A DNA stretch of 64,000 nucleotides from the NCBI RefSeq assembly GCF_010183535.1, contig NC_071332.1:12710001-12774000 (forward strand). The letters are read 5' to 3'. Of the stretch, positions 1 to 13,780 are shown in pieces (within the stretch, counting starts at the first letter, position 1; each line of letters starts with the position of its first letter). Made by a program: the position numbers and the translations under genes. A model generated the notes under the pieces. That model had not been told where the DNA came from. It did no database searches and saw nothing but the letters and a program-made list of their open reading frames with translations. This DNA comes from Caenorhabditis remanei (lineage: Eukaryota > Nematoda > Chromadorea > Rhabditida > Rhabditidae).

Positions 1-614
1 GGAGGGACAAGAGAAGCGTCAAGCATCGAGACACCGGCACAGTGAAGACTTTGTTCGATGATATTTTGGGATTGTTGAGGAAGAGGTATGAAGTCCTGAT
101 GGGAATGATGTGGATGATGAAGAAGAGGTTGTGAGTGGTGAAGCAACGGACCTGCGAAGCGATGGAAGAGAATAATAACACATTTAAAAGCAGTAGCGGC
201 ACACACACACAAAACTAGAAAAGGTGTCAGTTGCAGGCGAATGCACATACAAGTGTTATTCAGACGATGATGATGAGATTGGAGTGGTAGAAATATAAAT
301 TAATACCATGCATCAAGAAGAGGGAATCTGGTTGAAAATATGGGGAGAAAGGGACGGAAAAACGGGAAGAGGGGTTAAAAATAAAAGGAAGATGGATGAA
401 AATGAGTTTGGAGAGAGAGAGCAAGGAGCGGATAGCATCACAAAAGGTCCGAATACAAGAGGGTTGTTAGCCGGGGCGACAAAAGGTATGTCGACACGTG
501 GATTGGATTATTTCTGAAGACGATCGAAGTTATGGTTCGAGAACTATCAGAGACAGATCCATCCCCATAACTTCATACTACCATAACCCATGTCCAAAAA
601 TCGAAAAAACTTAC
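1..614. other. unc-62 intron 3' of the last visible exon
   Basis: This stretch follows the GTAAGT donor of the last visible unc-62 exon. No homeodomain motif (WFINARRR type) can be read on the minus strand and no other gene is seen. The sequence is purine-rich on the plus strand. Confidence 0.7.
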
Positions 615-3600
615 CAGCTTCCGAAATCGAATCCATCGAATTTCCGTTGGCGTGTCCGTGTGGTGTTTCACCTGACAAGGGTGTCGAATCCTGTCTTAGA
701 CCACCTGATGAACATGTTGATGGACTACTGACGGCTATGGGTAATAGCGTCTGGGAGGCTCCAGCCGTCGAGTGGAGCGTCCCGCCGTTCACTAAAGGGT
801 GATCCCCGGGTTGATTAGATGAAGAGGAGGATGAGGAAGCGGCGGCTGCAGCCATTCCAGCCATCGCGTACGCCATTGAAGATCCCTGAAACATCTATAA
901 CTGATTGGATATTTGGTTTTAAGAGTTAGTTGGTGCAATATTTCACACTGTCTTGTGACCTCTCGTTCCCTCAAATTCTTGATTCAGTCTCCCCAACTGT
1001 ATAGATTTTAGCCCTACGATCATTCTGTCGGTCGACATGAAAAGACGTCCCCAAAAAACCAAATTATGCAAATTCCAACGCGCGCACAACGTTCCAAACG
1101 TCTTCTTCTTCTTCTTTTTACCGCTATCCTTCAGAAAAGACCCCCATTGAGTCAAGTACTTTCTTATTGTTCGAAAGCCATGCCGCCCAATTTAGAACAG
1201 CTAACTGTTTTGTGTTCATTCAGACACTATATCGTTTACCCAAAGTCACCTATCTCCTGCTGTGCGCTCCCATATTTACCGCCTAATCATTTCTTGTTTG
1301 ACACAAAACTATCGAATCCCACCACTCACACATATTTGGTCGAATAGACAGGCACGAAAAGGAGCAATATGTGTGGTCAACTGAGTGTGTGTATTATCGG
1401 TTAGAAAGGAGAGAGAGAATCCAATTATTGACACCCGCATCTATCTATCCTATCGGGTGAGGAGTAAAGAGAAAGAGTGTCGTGCACTTTACTAGATTGA
1501 CTCCTATTATCCATATTTATCCACACAAAAGTCAAAACATTCGGAAATTAAATGAGAAATCAAGAGGACAATTGGATTCAGAACACTTTCAGATCTCTTC
1601 TATCAGTATTTTTTCTGACACAAAACATTTATCTCGTCACTTGATCATCTTCTCATTTCGTTTATCTTCTGAGCACCTATACCACTAAATTATTTGATTC
1701 TCTGCTCGAAAAGTGTCAGTTGTTACTTCTCATCACCCCCTTTAGCCCTCTCCCAATCTATTTCTCACCTCCAACGGATGTCCGCCCAATACGTTCTCAG
1801 GCAGTGGTACTGATTGTGGTTCATACGGTGGTGGATAGTGCATTGGAGTCGCTCCACCGGCCATTGATGGGGACGACGAATGTCCATGATGACCCATACT
1901 TCCAGGTGACATTGGTGGTTGAGATGAGGAAGCTCGTTCGTCTCCGACGATGTCGAGGGGCATTTTGCCTTTCAGACACGTCACGTACCGGTTGCAGAAG
2001 TTATCACAGAGTTCGTGAACCTGAAATAATAAAAAAATTTAAAAATGCAAAATAAAAACTAAGACATCATTCAAAAATTTATACTAGACAGTACGGTAGA
2101 ATCCCTATAATATGTTTCAACTGGATCCTACCAAATGTGATTTCAAAATAGTTTTCCCTCCTAAATTCATATCGAATGACCTAACTTTCCCAACATTAAA
2201 ACTAAAAATTCTAGGCCAGACATAAAATGAAAGAAAACTTGTACTTTTCTGTTAAAAATTCTAGAAAAATGTGTGTTGACTGCCTATCGTAGAAGTGCAC
2301 TTTCAATGTCCTCTCTCCTGCTCCCCTCCTAGCACTGATACGGTGCCAGTCGGCGCCCAATTCGAAAAAGTGCAAATGAGAACAGTTGATAAAGACTGAT
2401 AACTGTTCATGTATACAAGTGAAATCGACTAAAAAATATGTTTAAAACAGAGACGCAGACATTATTCATGGTTTTTGGGGTGCTCTTTTGTCTGCTGCAT
2501 CTTTCATTTCTCTTCTTCATTCTCACTAACCTTTTCAAGCTCCAGAAGATGAAAACGAAGCATTTGAATCGATTGAAGCATAATTTGGTCTAATTGTGGA
2601 TTCGGCACATAGTATTGCTTGTCCGCATTCTCCTGAGTCTGCAAATATTCATTTGTTATTATCAAGTATCTATTATTTTGAGAGAGGTACGTTTTCTCTC
2701 TTTGACTGTAGATCAAAACTTACATGTCTTACAAATTCATTGAGATCATCTTTGAAAGAGGCGCTGGAGCAGACGTCAGATGACGTGGATCCGTCACGTG
2801 CCGTTTCACGTGGTGTTGATGTCGCCAGCTCACATTTCTCGAATAGAACAACTAGAAGTGGGTAGAGTGGGTGACTGTAAATTGATTTAATTGATTTTTT
2901 GGAACGTTTTGAGGAATTTGAAGTTTTTAGACTCTTTTTTGAAAGACAACTTTTCTCATAAATAAAACGCACGCATAGATGGCTTCTTTATCCCGTTTCA
3001 TGGCCTCTCCCATTTCATGGTGCATCATCGGAGTGGTCGTTGGCGCGGCGCCCATATTTGTGTACAAATTGAAGTAGGCAGTTGGATCGGCTGCGTAGCT
3101 GACCGGATCGGTGCTCGCCGAGCCGGGTGGCGGTCCATATCCATCGTTGAACTGCTGAAAGAAAGATAAGATAAGATACAGTAACCAGAGGTAGAAGGAA
3201 AATAATCTTTTTGATGTTGAGTTCAGAAGCATGGATTAACTTATCTCTTCTTCTGACAATGGATTAGATAGGTTCGTCAAGGTTAAGATTCTGACATTTT
3301 TTGAAAAAAGAGGCCGCCCGAAAAACTTGGAAAAAAGTAAAAGAAAGACAAAAGACCCAGAAAAGACGTTGTGTCGTTCCAGATGCCGTCACTATGATAG
3401 GACAATTTTTTGACGAAATAAATCTTCTCGCCCCCATTGATGGAGATGCGAACGATGGATAAGAGGAACATCTGAAGACAACTAAGTCTCTGCAGGTGAG
3501 AAATGCTTCTCTTTTATCTTTATTTTTCTATTTCTCCACCCCTAATAGTCTCCACTGATTGATTGATTAATGATTGGATCATCAGAGTAGACAGCAGCGA

Positions 3601-6051
3601 AGAAAGATGACATATCAGAATGGAACGGTTGTATTTTTTAGTTCCTTTAGATATAAAAAGTCTCTTTTTTTAGTTTTCGGAAGCTAGTAAGCTCTAGAAC
3701 CCATTCAAATCATTTTCATGGGTTTTATGGTTTTGTTGGGAAAAAAGAGTTTAGTGGAAAGGGGGAGGAGAGGAAAGTTTCTTATCTTTGGGGTGACGAT
3801 TCGGAATAGAATCAAAGTGATACTGTCGTTAAGATCGTAAACTTTGCTGGTTTTTCTTGTTGCAGAAATCGAATCAATTTAAGAGTGAGACGGTGGTTTT
3901 TAGTCTAAAAGTGTTTTTTGAATAGGTCGGGGGTTAGGATGAAAGACTCAGAGAACTGTAGGAATGCTCAATGGAATTCCCCGACTTATTCTTATCTCAA
4001 AAATAGCCTGCAGTCAAAGAACTTTCTAGATTTATTATTTAAAGTTGTTCGATCATTGAAAAAAGAAACCGAAAAGTCTTGAAAATTAGTTGAGACTGTA
4101 GATATTGGGTCCACGGTTTTGTGGAATGAGGGTGGGCAGAAGCATAATCATATGAGCAGGCACTAACCGTACTTCATTAGATTTTAGAGCCGAGAGACTG
4201 AAAATCGAGCTATTTGAATTTGGAAAACGGGGAAAAAGGGAAAGACTGAGCTTGGCAGCCGATTGGAAACCAAGAATGAGCCCATAGCACCAAACACAAC
4301 GATAAATTATAGAGAAGAGGAGGAAAAAGATGGCGGCGCTCTTCTGGTATCATGTCAATGTCAGAAGAAGAAGAAGGAGTAGAAGAAGAAGAAGAAGAAG
4401 TACCCTCTGCGCCATCGTTGTCGTTGCCGACACGGGCTGAATAAGATGAACGATGGTCGTCGGGATCGAACTCGACGCTGTGTCCGTTTGTCCGTGTCAG
4501 TCAATTCAGTGGTCAGAGCTTGTCGCCCGCCCCTTCTCGTCTTGTTGATCGATTGATTAGTGTGTCGAATTGATGATGGTGTTCCGTGATGTCTGTGTGA
4601 TTGAGATCCCCCCGACAAGAAGAGGCAACAAGATGGGGGGAACGTAAATAATATGACAGACAGATGAATATCGAAAATGACAACTTCTCACACACTTCAA
4701 AACGGTTGTATGTCAATCTTGTCCGATCGGGGTGGGGTGAATTTTGGGCGGAGCCCTGAAGAAGTGTGGAGGGTCTGGTGTAGAAGAAGAAGGCAAGTGG
4801 AAGGGGGGCAACCCGGGGCAGATCGGAGGCGCGCGCTCTCTCCTGTTAGCCCTGGGGAGACACGACGTTGTTGGACGGGCGCGCGTTTGCCTCGGGGTCT
4901 TGGCTCCACCCACTTGCGCCAATCATCGTCGTGTGAGGCTACAGTAGACTAGGCAAGGAGGTTGAAAATGAAGTAGTAGAAAACGAAAAAAGAAGATGTC
5001 GACCCCGACGACGACGACGACGAAGGCCAGGACAAAAAAATACATGCATTGCATTTTCCACTCGTTTTTTTCTTCTTGTGTTTTAGCAAAAAAGGTCCAG
5101 GGAGGGAACGAGGGAGGGCGTGAGTGATTTTCAGTCTGACCTCATCTTGCTCCAGAATTCAGAATATTTTTGTACCTATTCTGATGGTTCTCCGTTTCTC
5201 TTTTCCATATTTCCAAATCTTGTAATCCATTCATTTTCTTGATAAGAAACACATGATTAATGTGATTAGAAAGAGATAAATAGGAGGAGGCCTCTCGGAG
5301 AGAAATGAAGAAAAAGAAGAAGATAAAGGGCCGATTTGTGTGAAAATCATCAGGATGTTGACGATAATGATAGTGTGGAATCTCGCATATCATATCAACA
5401 AACAGATGAGAAGAGATTTTATGGTGGAACTAGTTATTCCACCTCTATTTCGGAGGTTTTTATTCAATTTTGGAAGATTTCCGACGTTGAATTTATATTC
5501 CCCCATTTTTCCAAAGAGTCATCGACACTTAATTTATGACTTCGGAGTTTTGAGATCTTCGATCTATTCGGCCCTAACTCAAGAATTTCTTGTTCCGAGA
5601 AAAAACAAAACTGACAGCTTGAGATGAATTTTTTACCTTAATTTTTTTTTTTTCAATTAGAATACAATTTAAATTGGAAACTATGAAAAGTTTCGTAACA
5701 ATTTTTCCTGAAATTTATAGGAATTTCAAAAACCGCTTTACAATTTCCAAATTTCACAATAACCGATAATAAATGCTCCAAGTTTCAAATTTCTAAATTA
5801 AAACTAAGCAAAATCTAAAGAACCTAGTGTTCGAGTGTGTTCAAGAACCAGAAACCCAAAACCGGAATATCTGTTTTTTTCAAGATTTCTACCTCACCAA
5901 AAACACAAATTTACAAAAAAAGACCAACCTCATGACACTCGATCTTTTCTCGTTTAATACTCGATGTATCCAGATCGTACGTCGAAATTCCACTTTGAGC
6001 CGCCCATGTATCCGCCGATGCGTGTGCCCAAATTTTTGAGTCGCCGCTCAT
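615..6051 (-). CDS. unc-62: UNC-62, Meis/Homothorax-type TALE homeodomain protein (C-terminal part off the window)
   Basis: Six coding exons read by splice signals, in order: 6051-5929, 3154-2973, 2874-2724, 2638-2531, 2020-1769 and 885-615. Phases close at every junction, giving 362 codons plus one base. The N-terminus begins [16 protein letters not shown]. The Meis N-terminal domain starts at [15 protein letters not shown] (third exon) and runs through [20 protein letters not shown] and [18 protein letters not shown]; this family uses it to bind Pbx partners (CEH-20 type in worms). A Pro/Ser/His-rich linker and an Ala/Ser run follow, ending in SISEAG with a GTAAGT donor at 614. The TALE homeodomain must lie on exons left of base 1; I see none of it in 1-614. 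The start exon is preceded by TTTGCAG, so a non-coding 5' exon or trans-splicing is expected. UNC-62 is a nuclear transcription factor in development and ageing. The match is to remembered UNC-62 sequence. Confidence 0.95.
3155..5928. other. Long first coding intron of unc-62
   Basis: This 2.8-kb intron separates the start exon from the exon beginning QFNDGYG. It holds a GAA microsatellite (about 4363-4400) and a GC-rich block (about 4730-4930) containing several GCGCGC steps. UNC-62 is known to have alternative first exons in C. elegans, so an internal promoter is possible here. I could not find a convincing in-frame alternative start exon. Confidence 0.5.
4363..4400 (+). repeat. GAA trinucleotide microsatellite
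   Basis: A run of AGA/GAA units interrupted once by GGAGT lies inside the long unc-62 intron. It generates a spurious open frame on the opposite strand (poly-Phe). Confidence 0.8.
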
Positions 6052-6057
6052 TTTTTC

Positions 6058-9000
6058 CTGCAAATAAAAAAATAAACATCAATTATCATTTATCATTCGA
6101 AAAAGTTCTCGAGATGTGTCACGATGAAACAGATGGGAGTTTAAAGAGAAGGATAGAGGGGGTCCGGGGATGGATGGACCACGGGAGACGGGACGACGGG
6201 GACAAAAAAACGGAGACGGATTTGAAAAATAATAAATGGGCTAGGCTCTCCAATGAACAGTTGAAGGGACACACCGGGGCGGTGAGCGGGAAAGAATTCA
6301 AGTTCTACAACATGATGATGACTGTGTGTGCGTGTGTCTCCGCTTTGAAGATAAATTGCTTTTGTTCATTTTGGTGCACAAATCAAAGCTAGTACAGAAA
6401 AAGAGAAAGAGAGATGTGTATATTCAAATTTTAGGGAATCTAATGAATTTCAAATTGTTCTTTTTCTGGTGTTTTGGGAGGGGTTGTTGCAATGATATTA
6501 CTTCATTTCGAAACTAGTTTCCCTCCAACTTTTTTGTTTGATAAGAATAGAAGAGTACATACGGTATCGATTAGTTTTCTAGTTTCCGGGAAAACTTTGA
6601 AACAATCGATGAATTCAAATTGGGCAGTAAGTTGTACCAAAAGTCAGAGAGCAGTCATTTTTTGACACATTCTCTCTTATCAGAGGAGACTGTGTCCCAA
6701 TAGCATATCAGAGAAATGGCAACATTAAAATACAAAAGTTTTCGATATTTCCACGCACTTTCCTCTGCTTTTCGATGAGTTTCCAAAATTTCCACATCCA
6801 ACAGTTTTCCCTCATCCTACTTATACTCCAGCTGCACTATATTAACGCCTTCTTTTGTTCTAAAGGGATTAAGATTAGGATCGTCTTCATTGGAAGATAT
6901 ACACATAGAGAGAGATGAGGACTGAGGATTGAAGAGGTGTCAAGTGGGTTAGCTAGGCGATCAAAAGTTTCAGAGTCAGTTTTCTTTGTCTTACACTGTA
7001 ATCTATATAAATCTGGGATCAGTTAAGAGATTAGACATCTGGGAGAGACTAGAGCGTGACTGTACTTTCCCAGAACCAAGAACTCTCAGAACTACAGTTG
7101 GATTGTCTAGGATTAGAAAATACAAATGTCGGGAGCTTTGCTTTTGGGAAGTGAAATCAGATAATTAGATAATTTAAATCTACAGTAATCCGTGATAAAC
7201 TTTTAGAGTTTCCAGTCTGAATTTAAAGATACAGTGAAACAATCATTAATAAAGTCTACGGCGTGACGATAAATACCTTCTCCGGAAATAGCACTTAGGT
7301 GAGGATCCAACCTATTGAACACTCTAAGCGTGACCATTAATCTGAATCGTCAAAATCTTGTGGCTTCTGGCTGATATGAAGTCCTGTAAGATCTTGACAC
7401 AGAACCATACAGTATGCTTTGAGATCAGATCAAGGGGCCCAGTAGTCCTAATATTCAGAATCCCATCCTAGAGATTCAGATCCATCTCCTCAGAATCTGA
7501 TCCATGTTCTCCTATCTTCATTCTCTAAAAGTGAAAGATTGAAGATTTTTGCTCAACGAAAAATCGAAAAAAGTTGACGCAAACTGATAAGCTTACGGTG
7601 CGCTTTTGCTACGTGCGCCGAACATTTCGACTAAAAAAGTTATCAGTGGTTTTTTTGTCGATACGGCCTGCTTCTCTTCGCAACTTTTTGTCTTCCCCTC
7701 TTGCTCCCGCTCTTTTATCGCTATCGGTGCTTATTGTTTCCTCCGATACCGTACCTCTCACGGATCCCCTCTTGTATACATACTACAGTAACCCGTGTCC
7801 AGCAGCAACCACCATCACAACCATCGACCAGCCGGCGCACAGACTTTGAAGGAACAAAATTTGAAAAACGCGAGCGCCCGCGCGTTTTGCGCTTCCCCCT
7901 ATTCAGAATCGATACGTTTCTTCTTCTTCGGTTGTGAGGGACAGAGGGAAAAAAGCGAAAGAAGAAGAAGGAGAGAATTGCGTGGACTTGCACCGGACAA
8001 GTCATACAAATGATTGATGAGGTCTATGGAAACCTCGAAGAAATAGAGACGACGATGGAAAAAAAGCAAACGATTCAATTCATTGAGAAGGTTGAAATTG
8101 TGTTGTATATGTGCCAGCCAGGTGTGCTCCGCCCATTTTACCTCATTATGTCAAGTTGTAAACGAGACGATGCTTAATTGGTTTATGAGATGTTTCCGCC
8201 TTTGACGGAGAAAGTGGACCGGTTGTATATAGGTCAGACGGCTGGAGCTAAGGATTCAAATGGCAGAACCATGCATTACAGTCTCTTGAATTGCGGTAGT
8301 TAAGCAAGAGCTTTTTCTAATCACAGTAAAACCTCTAGATTCAATTTGAGTACTTTAGATTAGACAGAAGTATATCCATTTTACTACTTTACCAGCTGAC
8401 CGACTCGGTTTTCAATACACTCAACTGGACTTTCTGAACCCCTTCTTCACCCTGGATTAGCCGATTTCAAACTGCTGAGCTCCCTCCGATTTGCCATCTA
8501 AAAGACCTCGATTTACTTCAAAAGTCGAGTCGCATCGAATCAACATCTTCTATTTCTGTGGCTGATTTGCATTGGAAATGCTCTGGGTGGCGGCAGATGC
8601 GCGATTTCCAAAGGCCCTTTTGAATGGAGACAGCCACCCTCGGTCTAATCTGGCATGATATATCACTCTTCTGTAGCTGCTCGGTACGTCCGAAATGAGA
8701 CAAAACAACACAGCATGGGTTCTGTTTTCAAAGGGATACCGTTTGGCTATTAGGGATTTGAGGAGTGGGAGGAGCCTCTTTTTGATTCAGAAATGAAACT
8801 TCAAGAGAACCAGGAAGAGCATCGAAAAAAGAAAAGAGCATCTTGGATATTTGATACTATTAGTGGATCTCTCCTCGACTAGTTGTATATTTGGAAGAAG
8901 AGAGACGGGACCTTTTCCTCTTCCTTCTTTTTCGAAGAAATCACAGATGCTATAATTGGTGGGGCTAAGTGGATAATTGACTCGCCGGGCACCAAAATTT

Positions 9001-12000
9001 GAGATGAGATGAAGAAGAAGGAGAAGAGGGCGCAAGTTCCGAACACCATACCGGAAAGAGAGAAGAGTCCTCAACTTAGTCAAGAAAGATGAAGAAGATC
9101 GATTTCGACAAGGACAAGGGAAGACTTCAACGGGGATGTTCATTTTTTTGGAAACATGAGTTTTAGGTCTAGAAGGATTGGGGTTTCCGGTAAAAAAGTG
9201 GTTGAGGTGAGGAAGGGGAGTCAAAATGGTAGGTGGTTACTGTAGATGCTTCGGAGGTGGGAGGAGAAGAAAACAGGTGGTCAGAGGTCGTTAAGGAGAA
9301 TGAAACTGGACTGTAGGAGTCAGTCAAAAAACGACTTTTTTGAAACATACTAATGATATTTCAAATACGGACAGGTGATCTGGGTCGTCTAAGGAAGGAA
9401 TGAGAAAGAGGAGCTTGTTCCGAATATCTGGGAACCTAGTATTGGAAGTATCGGAGTATTTCGAAAAAGCTACAACTTAGAACTTTTGACTTTTTCGGAT
9501 AAACCGTAAACCTACTGAGGCAAAACATTGATTCACTTTTGACTTTATTTTACAAAAACCAACACTATCCATAGTTATACAACCCGGCTATAAAACAAAG
9601 GGCACCCCAGAAAAGAATCAGGTTAACACTGTGTCATATGGCCCGCCAATAAATCACAAAATGCTAGGTATAAACATAAAAAAAGATGTAAAAAACTGAT
9701 CTCGGAAAAGTTGCGGAGATTCAGAGCGGAAGGAAGGAAAGTGTTCTTTTTCGCTACCTTATTCTAATTATGGGTGGTGTGAAAAAGAGCCGCCCATAAA
9801 ATAGATCATATCTGTCTGGGAAGACGAGGAAAAGGGGGAGGGAAAAGTAGAGGTCTACAAGAGGAAGAGAAAGAAGAATAATGTATTCACAGGATAGAAA
9901 TTCGCAGGAAGAACAAAGAAAATTAAAGGGACACTTTGTGGAATTTTTGGGTTTTCACGGAGAGACAAAGAGTCCGTGAAGTTAGCTCAGAGGAGATGGG
10001 AGTGCGGTAAATCAGTCTACAGAAGAGAAAGAAAATGAAGCTAAAGTCTTACGATCTGGAAAATTTTGAAGAGTTCTAGAAAAGATTGAAATAGACTCTA
10101 GTTGTAATCACTAAAGTTCAAAAAATATCCGAAAAATAGAAGATTTTTTTCAAATTTACACCATCCTCGCACTTTTGGAAAGTTCAAAAAGGTTGCGGTA
10201 AAACTCAGTAAATCATTCGAAAACTAAGCAAAGCTGTAAAATCAGATAAATCAAATAAATGAGCGATGTTGACAAGTGAGCAGTCGTCGGTGGTGAGCCG
10301 GTGGTGGTGAGCCAGCCCAGTCATCGGGACCCAGAAGGGGCGGAGTCTGGTGTTGGCACACACAAATACACCGTAGGTGAGAAGAATTGTGCTTGCGATC
10401 AGATATCACATAGAGATCTCACTCTCCCCAACCATACAGTACAAATAACTGGGAAACTACTTTTTTCGAAAAAAAAGTTAGGTTGAAAGTTATATAAAGG
10501 TTATAATGCGTACGTATCAGTTCGTTCGAAAAAGAAAATGGGCGGCTCACTTACTTTTGTGCTCGTTCTCCTGCTTCACAATACTCTATGCCCCTTGATT
10601 TTGATTGACATATAGTTGAAGAAGAAGAAGAAGGAGAAGCCGCACTGATAATCGATTTGGTTGGAAAAGTGATGGAGAGTCGGAGGGTAGAATTGAAGAA
10701 AGCACACCAACTGCTCTTCTTATTACGTAAAAATCATCATAGGAGATGACTGATGGATCGGTTTGAGGCGAAGAATGAGGCAAGGGGTGGAGAAAGAAAG
10801 AAATGTGAAAAGAAAATAGATATTGTGTGAATATGATTGTGTCATGATGGTATGAAAAAGAAACATCTGCTAGATGGATTAAGATTGTCGGGATGGGGAG
10901 ACAATGGGGGGAAAGGTATGGAAAATTACGTCAAAATGAACAGAAGTTCATTGGATTAGAGTCAAGATGGGGGGATCATCTGAGATACTATACCAAAACA
11001 ATTATGATAAGGGACGTCGGAGTCCCTTCAATCCCGAAAAGGACAGATCCAGTGAGAGGGTCCGAACTAGAAGTTCGAAAACCTAGATTTCATAGATTGA
11101 ACGTTGAACCTGACGTGATGTTCGAACCTCGTGAAATATGACATGACCAAAATTGGACTGTTATCAAGAGTTAGGTACAAAATGAGCAAACTTCAGGTAT
11201 GACAGGAAGTTAGGAATAACTCAGTTTTTGAGTTTAAAAAAATTTTGAATGCGGGTGAAGGACATGATATAAGTTCGTGTACTCGGACCTTGAACTGGTT
11301 TGAAAATTAAAGGATTGAAACAAACTTTGAATTTGATGCTTAGACCAGTAGCAGCTCAGATGCTACCGAAAAGAATTCTTTGTAAGTTTAAAGACCCGGG
11401 AAAGGTATAGTCAGGATCTCATAGTAGGCTAGTAAAAGATATATTTTAGTTAAGCGGATATCCTACATCTCGAAGTTTGTTGTTAGAGTTAAAGTAAAGA
11501 GTTTGAAAAAGTAAACATAACAGAAGAACCAGCGAATGACTACCGTAGTCATCCCAACCGTCCGACTTGACCTTTTGCTTCCTCGTCTAGCCAGCCATAA
11601 AACTGTAATGCGACGCCAGATGCTCCAGGAAAAAGAGCTGTAAAGTTTAGGGCCAGTTCTGGTGGTGTAGGTGTAGAAAAGAGAGAACCATCGTCTTCTT
11701 CTTCTATTTCTAATCCACAAAAGATTCTCTCCTCCCACTGAATCTTCAATATTTGGAATGTTTGATTGACAAGTTTCATATGAAATGTCCCAAAACCATT
11801 TCCTTCTCTCCTCTGCTTTTATATATTGAAAATCCTTTTTTTGATGGCTTCAGGATGGCACCACAATAAGAAAACGTCGGAAGGAAATAGGGGAGAAAAG
11901 TAGAAGAAGTCCCAAAAGAAGGAGAGGAAATAAGAAGACGTTTTGGAGAAGAAGGCAAGTTGAAACGAAAATTGAAATGTTTGATTGACAAGTCTTCCGG

Positions 12001-13330
12001 AATAGAGACGCTCTGGCTCAGAAGAAGGCAAAGCATTGCTTGCTTCCTATTATTTCCAACCAATAAAAGCACCGTAATCTTCTTCTCAAAAGAGATACTC
12101 GAGACCAGGGGAAGGGGGGAAATCTCTTTCTTAGGGGGAGCTACGGAAGTCAACGGGAGCGAAGAAGGTAAGGAGAGACGGTTAGTAGCTAGGGAGTTGA
12201 TGGGGATGTCTACTTATTCAAAACATGAGGTTTACAGAAATGAGTGGGGACGCTAATTCGGTTTGAAGTGTGAGATCAGACAGACGTTGATATTCATGTC
12301 TAGTTGAATAATCATCAGAGCAAAGTAATGTTTTCCTAGAAGACACTGAAATTTGACCTACTTTACTAAACAAACGGTCATCACATTCTGACGTTTGACC
12401 CGATCACGTACGGTCACATCACCACATTTTCTGCAGTTTAGGACCAGATGGCACCCCAGAATATTCACGTTTGTTAAGAAGAGCCACTTCAAAAAAATTA
12501 TGTCGGACCAACAGAAAGGATGAGTAGTTGTTGGTAGAAAAAGATGGGTAAAAAGATGAACAGTGTTACAGCGCATCCCGCCGTTCTATCCTCCGATCAT
12601 ATCTGCTCAAGTTGCGTAATCAGCACACTCCGCCCCGCGCAACAGACGTTCTTTTCTCTCTCGTGGTATTACACATTATTATTCGGACGAATAAAATTTG
12701 GATTCCTGATTTATGGACTATCAAAATCTGATTGCACCAGTTAATTAAATTGGACTAACCGGGAGGAGAACTGGGAGCCATGAGAATGGAGAACGAAATG
12801 AATGTTGTAGGTACGATGTTGCACTGAACAAGAAGGAACAGAACGGTAAAATGAAAACTTCTAACCATAGTTAAAAATTGAGTTTAAAAATCGATTTTGA
12901 ACCGAAAAAAAAGAACAAAGTGCACTTGTTTTGAAACACTGGGAAACAAAAAGCAGCAAAATCAACGGGAGAGAACGAATACAAAAATAAAAGTGAGAGC
13001 ACAACTCACAGTAGAGTGTGAACGAGGCACCTCGAACCGACTAACGCATAGATTATGAATGGTTATCCATTCTGGTAATAAGTGAGATCTGTGTTCTCAC
13101 TGTGTGTCTTTCCCATGACCTCCAGATTCCTAGAGGCGAAATTTAAAAGTTTGCTCCTGGGTGAATTGCGGAGTGCTTTGTATTTATTTGATGACGTGGA
13201 TTACAGGATGTCTTTATTGAGATTACTCTACCGGTTTCTTTGAAGAATCTAGTTAATTATAGTAGATAAAAGTAAATTACTGCATTACTGTCAATAAAAT
13301 TAGGAGAAAGTTTGTTGATCTAGATTTACC
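6058..13330. other. Gene-poor region upstream of unc-62
   Basis: I see no supported coding exon in this 7.3-kb stretch. It probably contains the 5' non-coding exon(s), promoter and enhancers of unc-62. One candidate 5' region on the minus strand is about 8010-7740: a long pyrimidine-rich minus-strand tract (TTCTCTCCTTCTTCTTC) is followed by a GC-rich block with TTTTGCGC/GCGCAAAA (E2F-like). Short open frames elsewhere show low-complexity, non-coding composition. Confidence 0.45.
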
Positions 13331-13334
13331 ACAA

Positions 13335-13780
13335 TATTCGATTTTTTCCGTGACCCGTTTGCAGAAAAGCCTTCCGTCAGTCCAGGCACGATTTTCCCGA
13401 TGCTCCATCGCAGTCATCAGTTTTATCGCTGAAAATTTTACAGTTCGGTTATTTTAGCATATATGTACAATACTAACCACAATTCCATTGTTAACTTTGT
13501 TTTAGTTTTCGAACGAAGATGCTATCTGTCTGAATACTCACACGATCCATCATTTCTACCGCGATTTATGGCATGGATATGGCTATCTGATCCAAGTAAT
13601 AGCCAACTGTTTTGGTTAAGAATGGTCATTGGAAGCCAACAGTATTCGAAGACTCTTCTATATTTTTGAAAAACGATAATCGATGGGAGTATTGTGCTTG
13701 AACAAACGATTTAAAGTCGCCAACTTCCGCAGGAATAGTTAAGACATTTTTTCGTATAATGAGATATAGAAATAGACTTC
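13335..13780 (-). pseudogene. Possible decayed gene fragment, unrecognised
   Basis: On the minus strand one frame reads coding-like residues from about 13765 downward (IPAEVGDFKSFVQAQYSHRL, then FFKNIEESSNTVGF). It hits TGA, continues plausibly (PFLTKTVGYYLDQIAISMP), hits TAA, then continues with VEMMDRV up to a GTGAGT donor near 13550. A second block after a TTTTCAG acceptor at about 13432 reads IKLMTAMEHRENRAWTDGRL in one frame. The amino-acid composition looks genuine, but the two stops and uncertain phases suggest a broken gene. I do not recognise the family. It may instead be chance open sequence. Confidence 0.22.

Noticed and set aside
4697..4952. Four overlapping Arg/Pro-rich open frames in the unc-62 intron
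   Set aside because: They arise from GC-rich intronic DNA where stops are scarce. None has splice signals compatible with unc-62.
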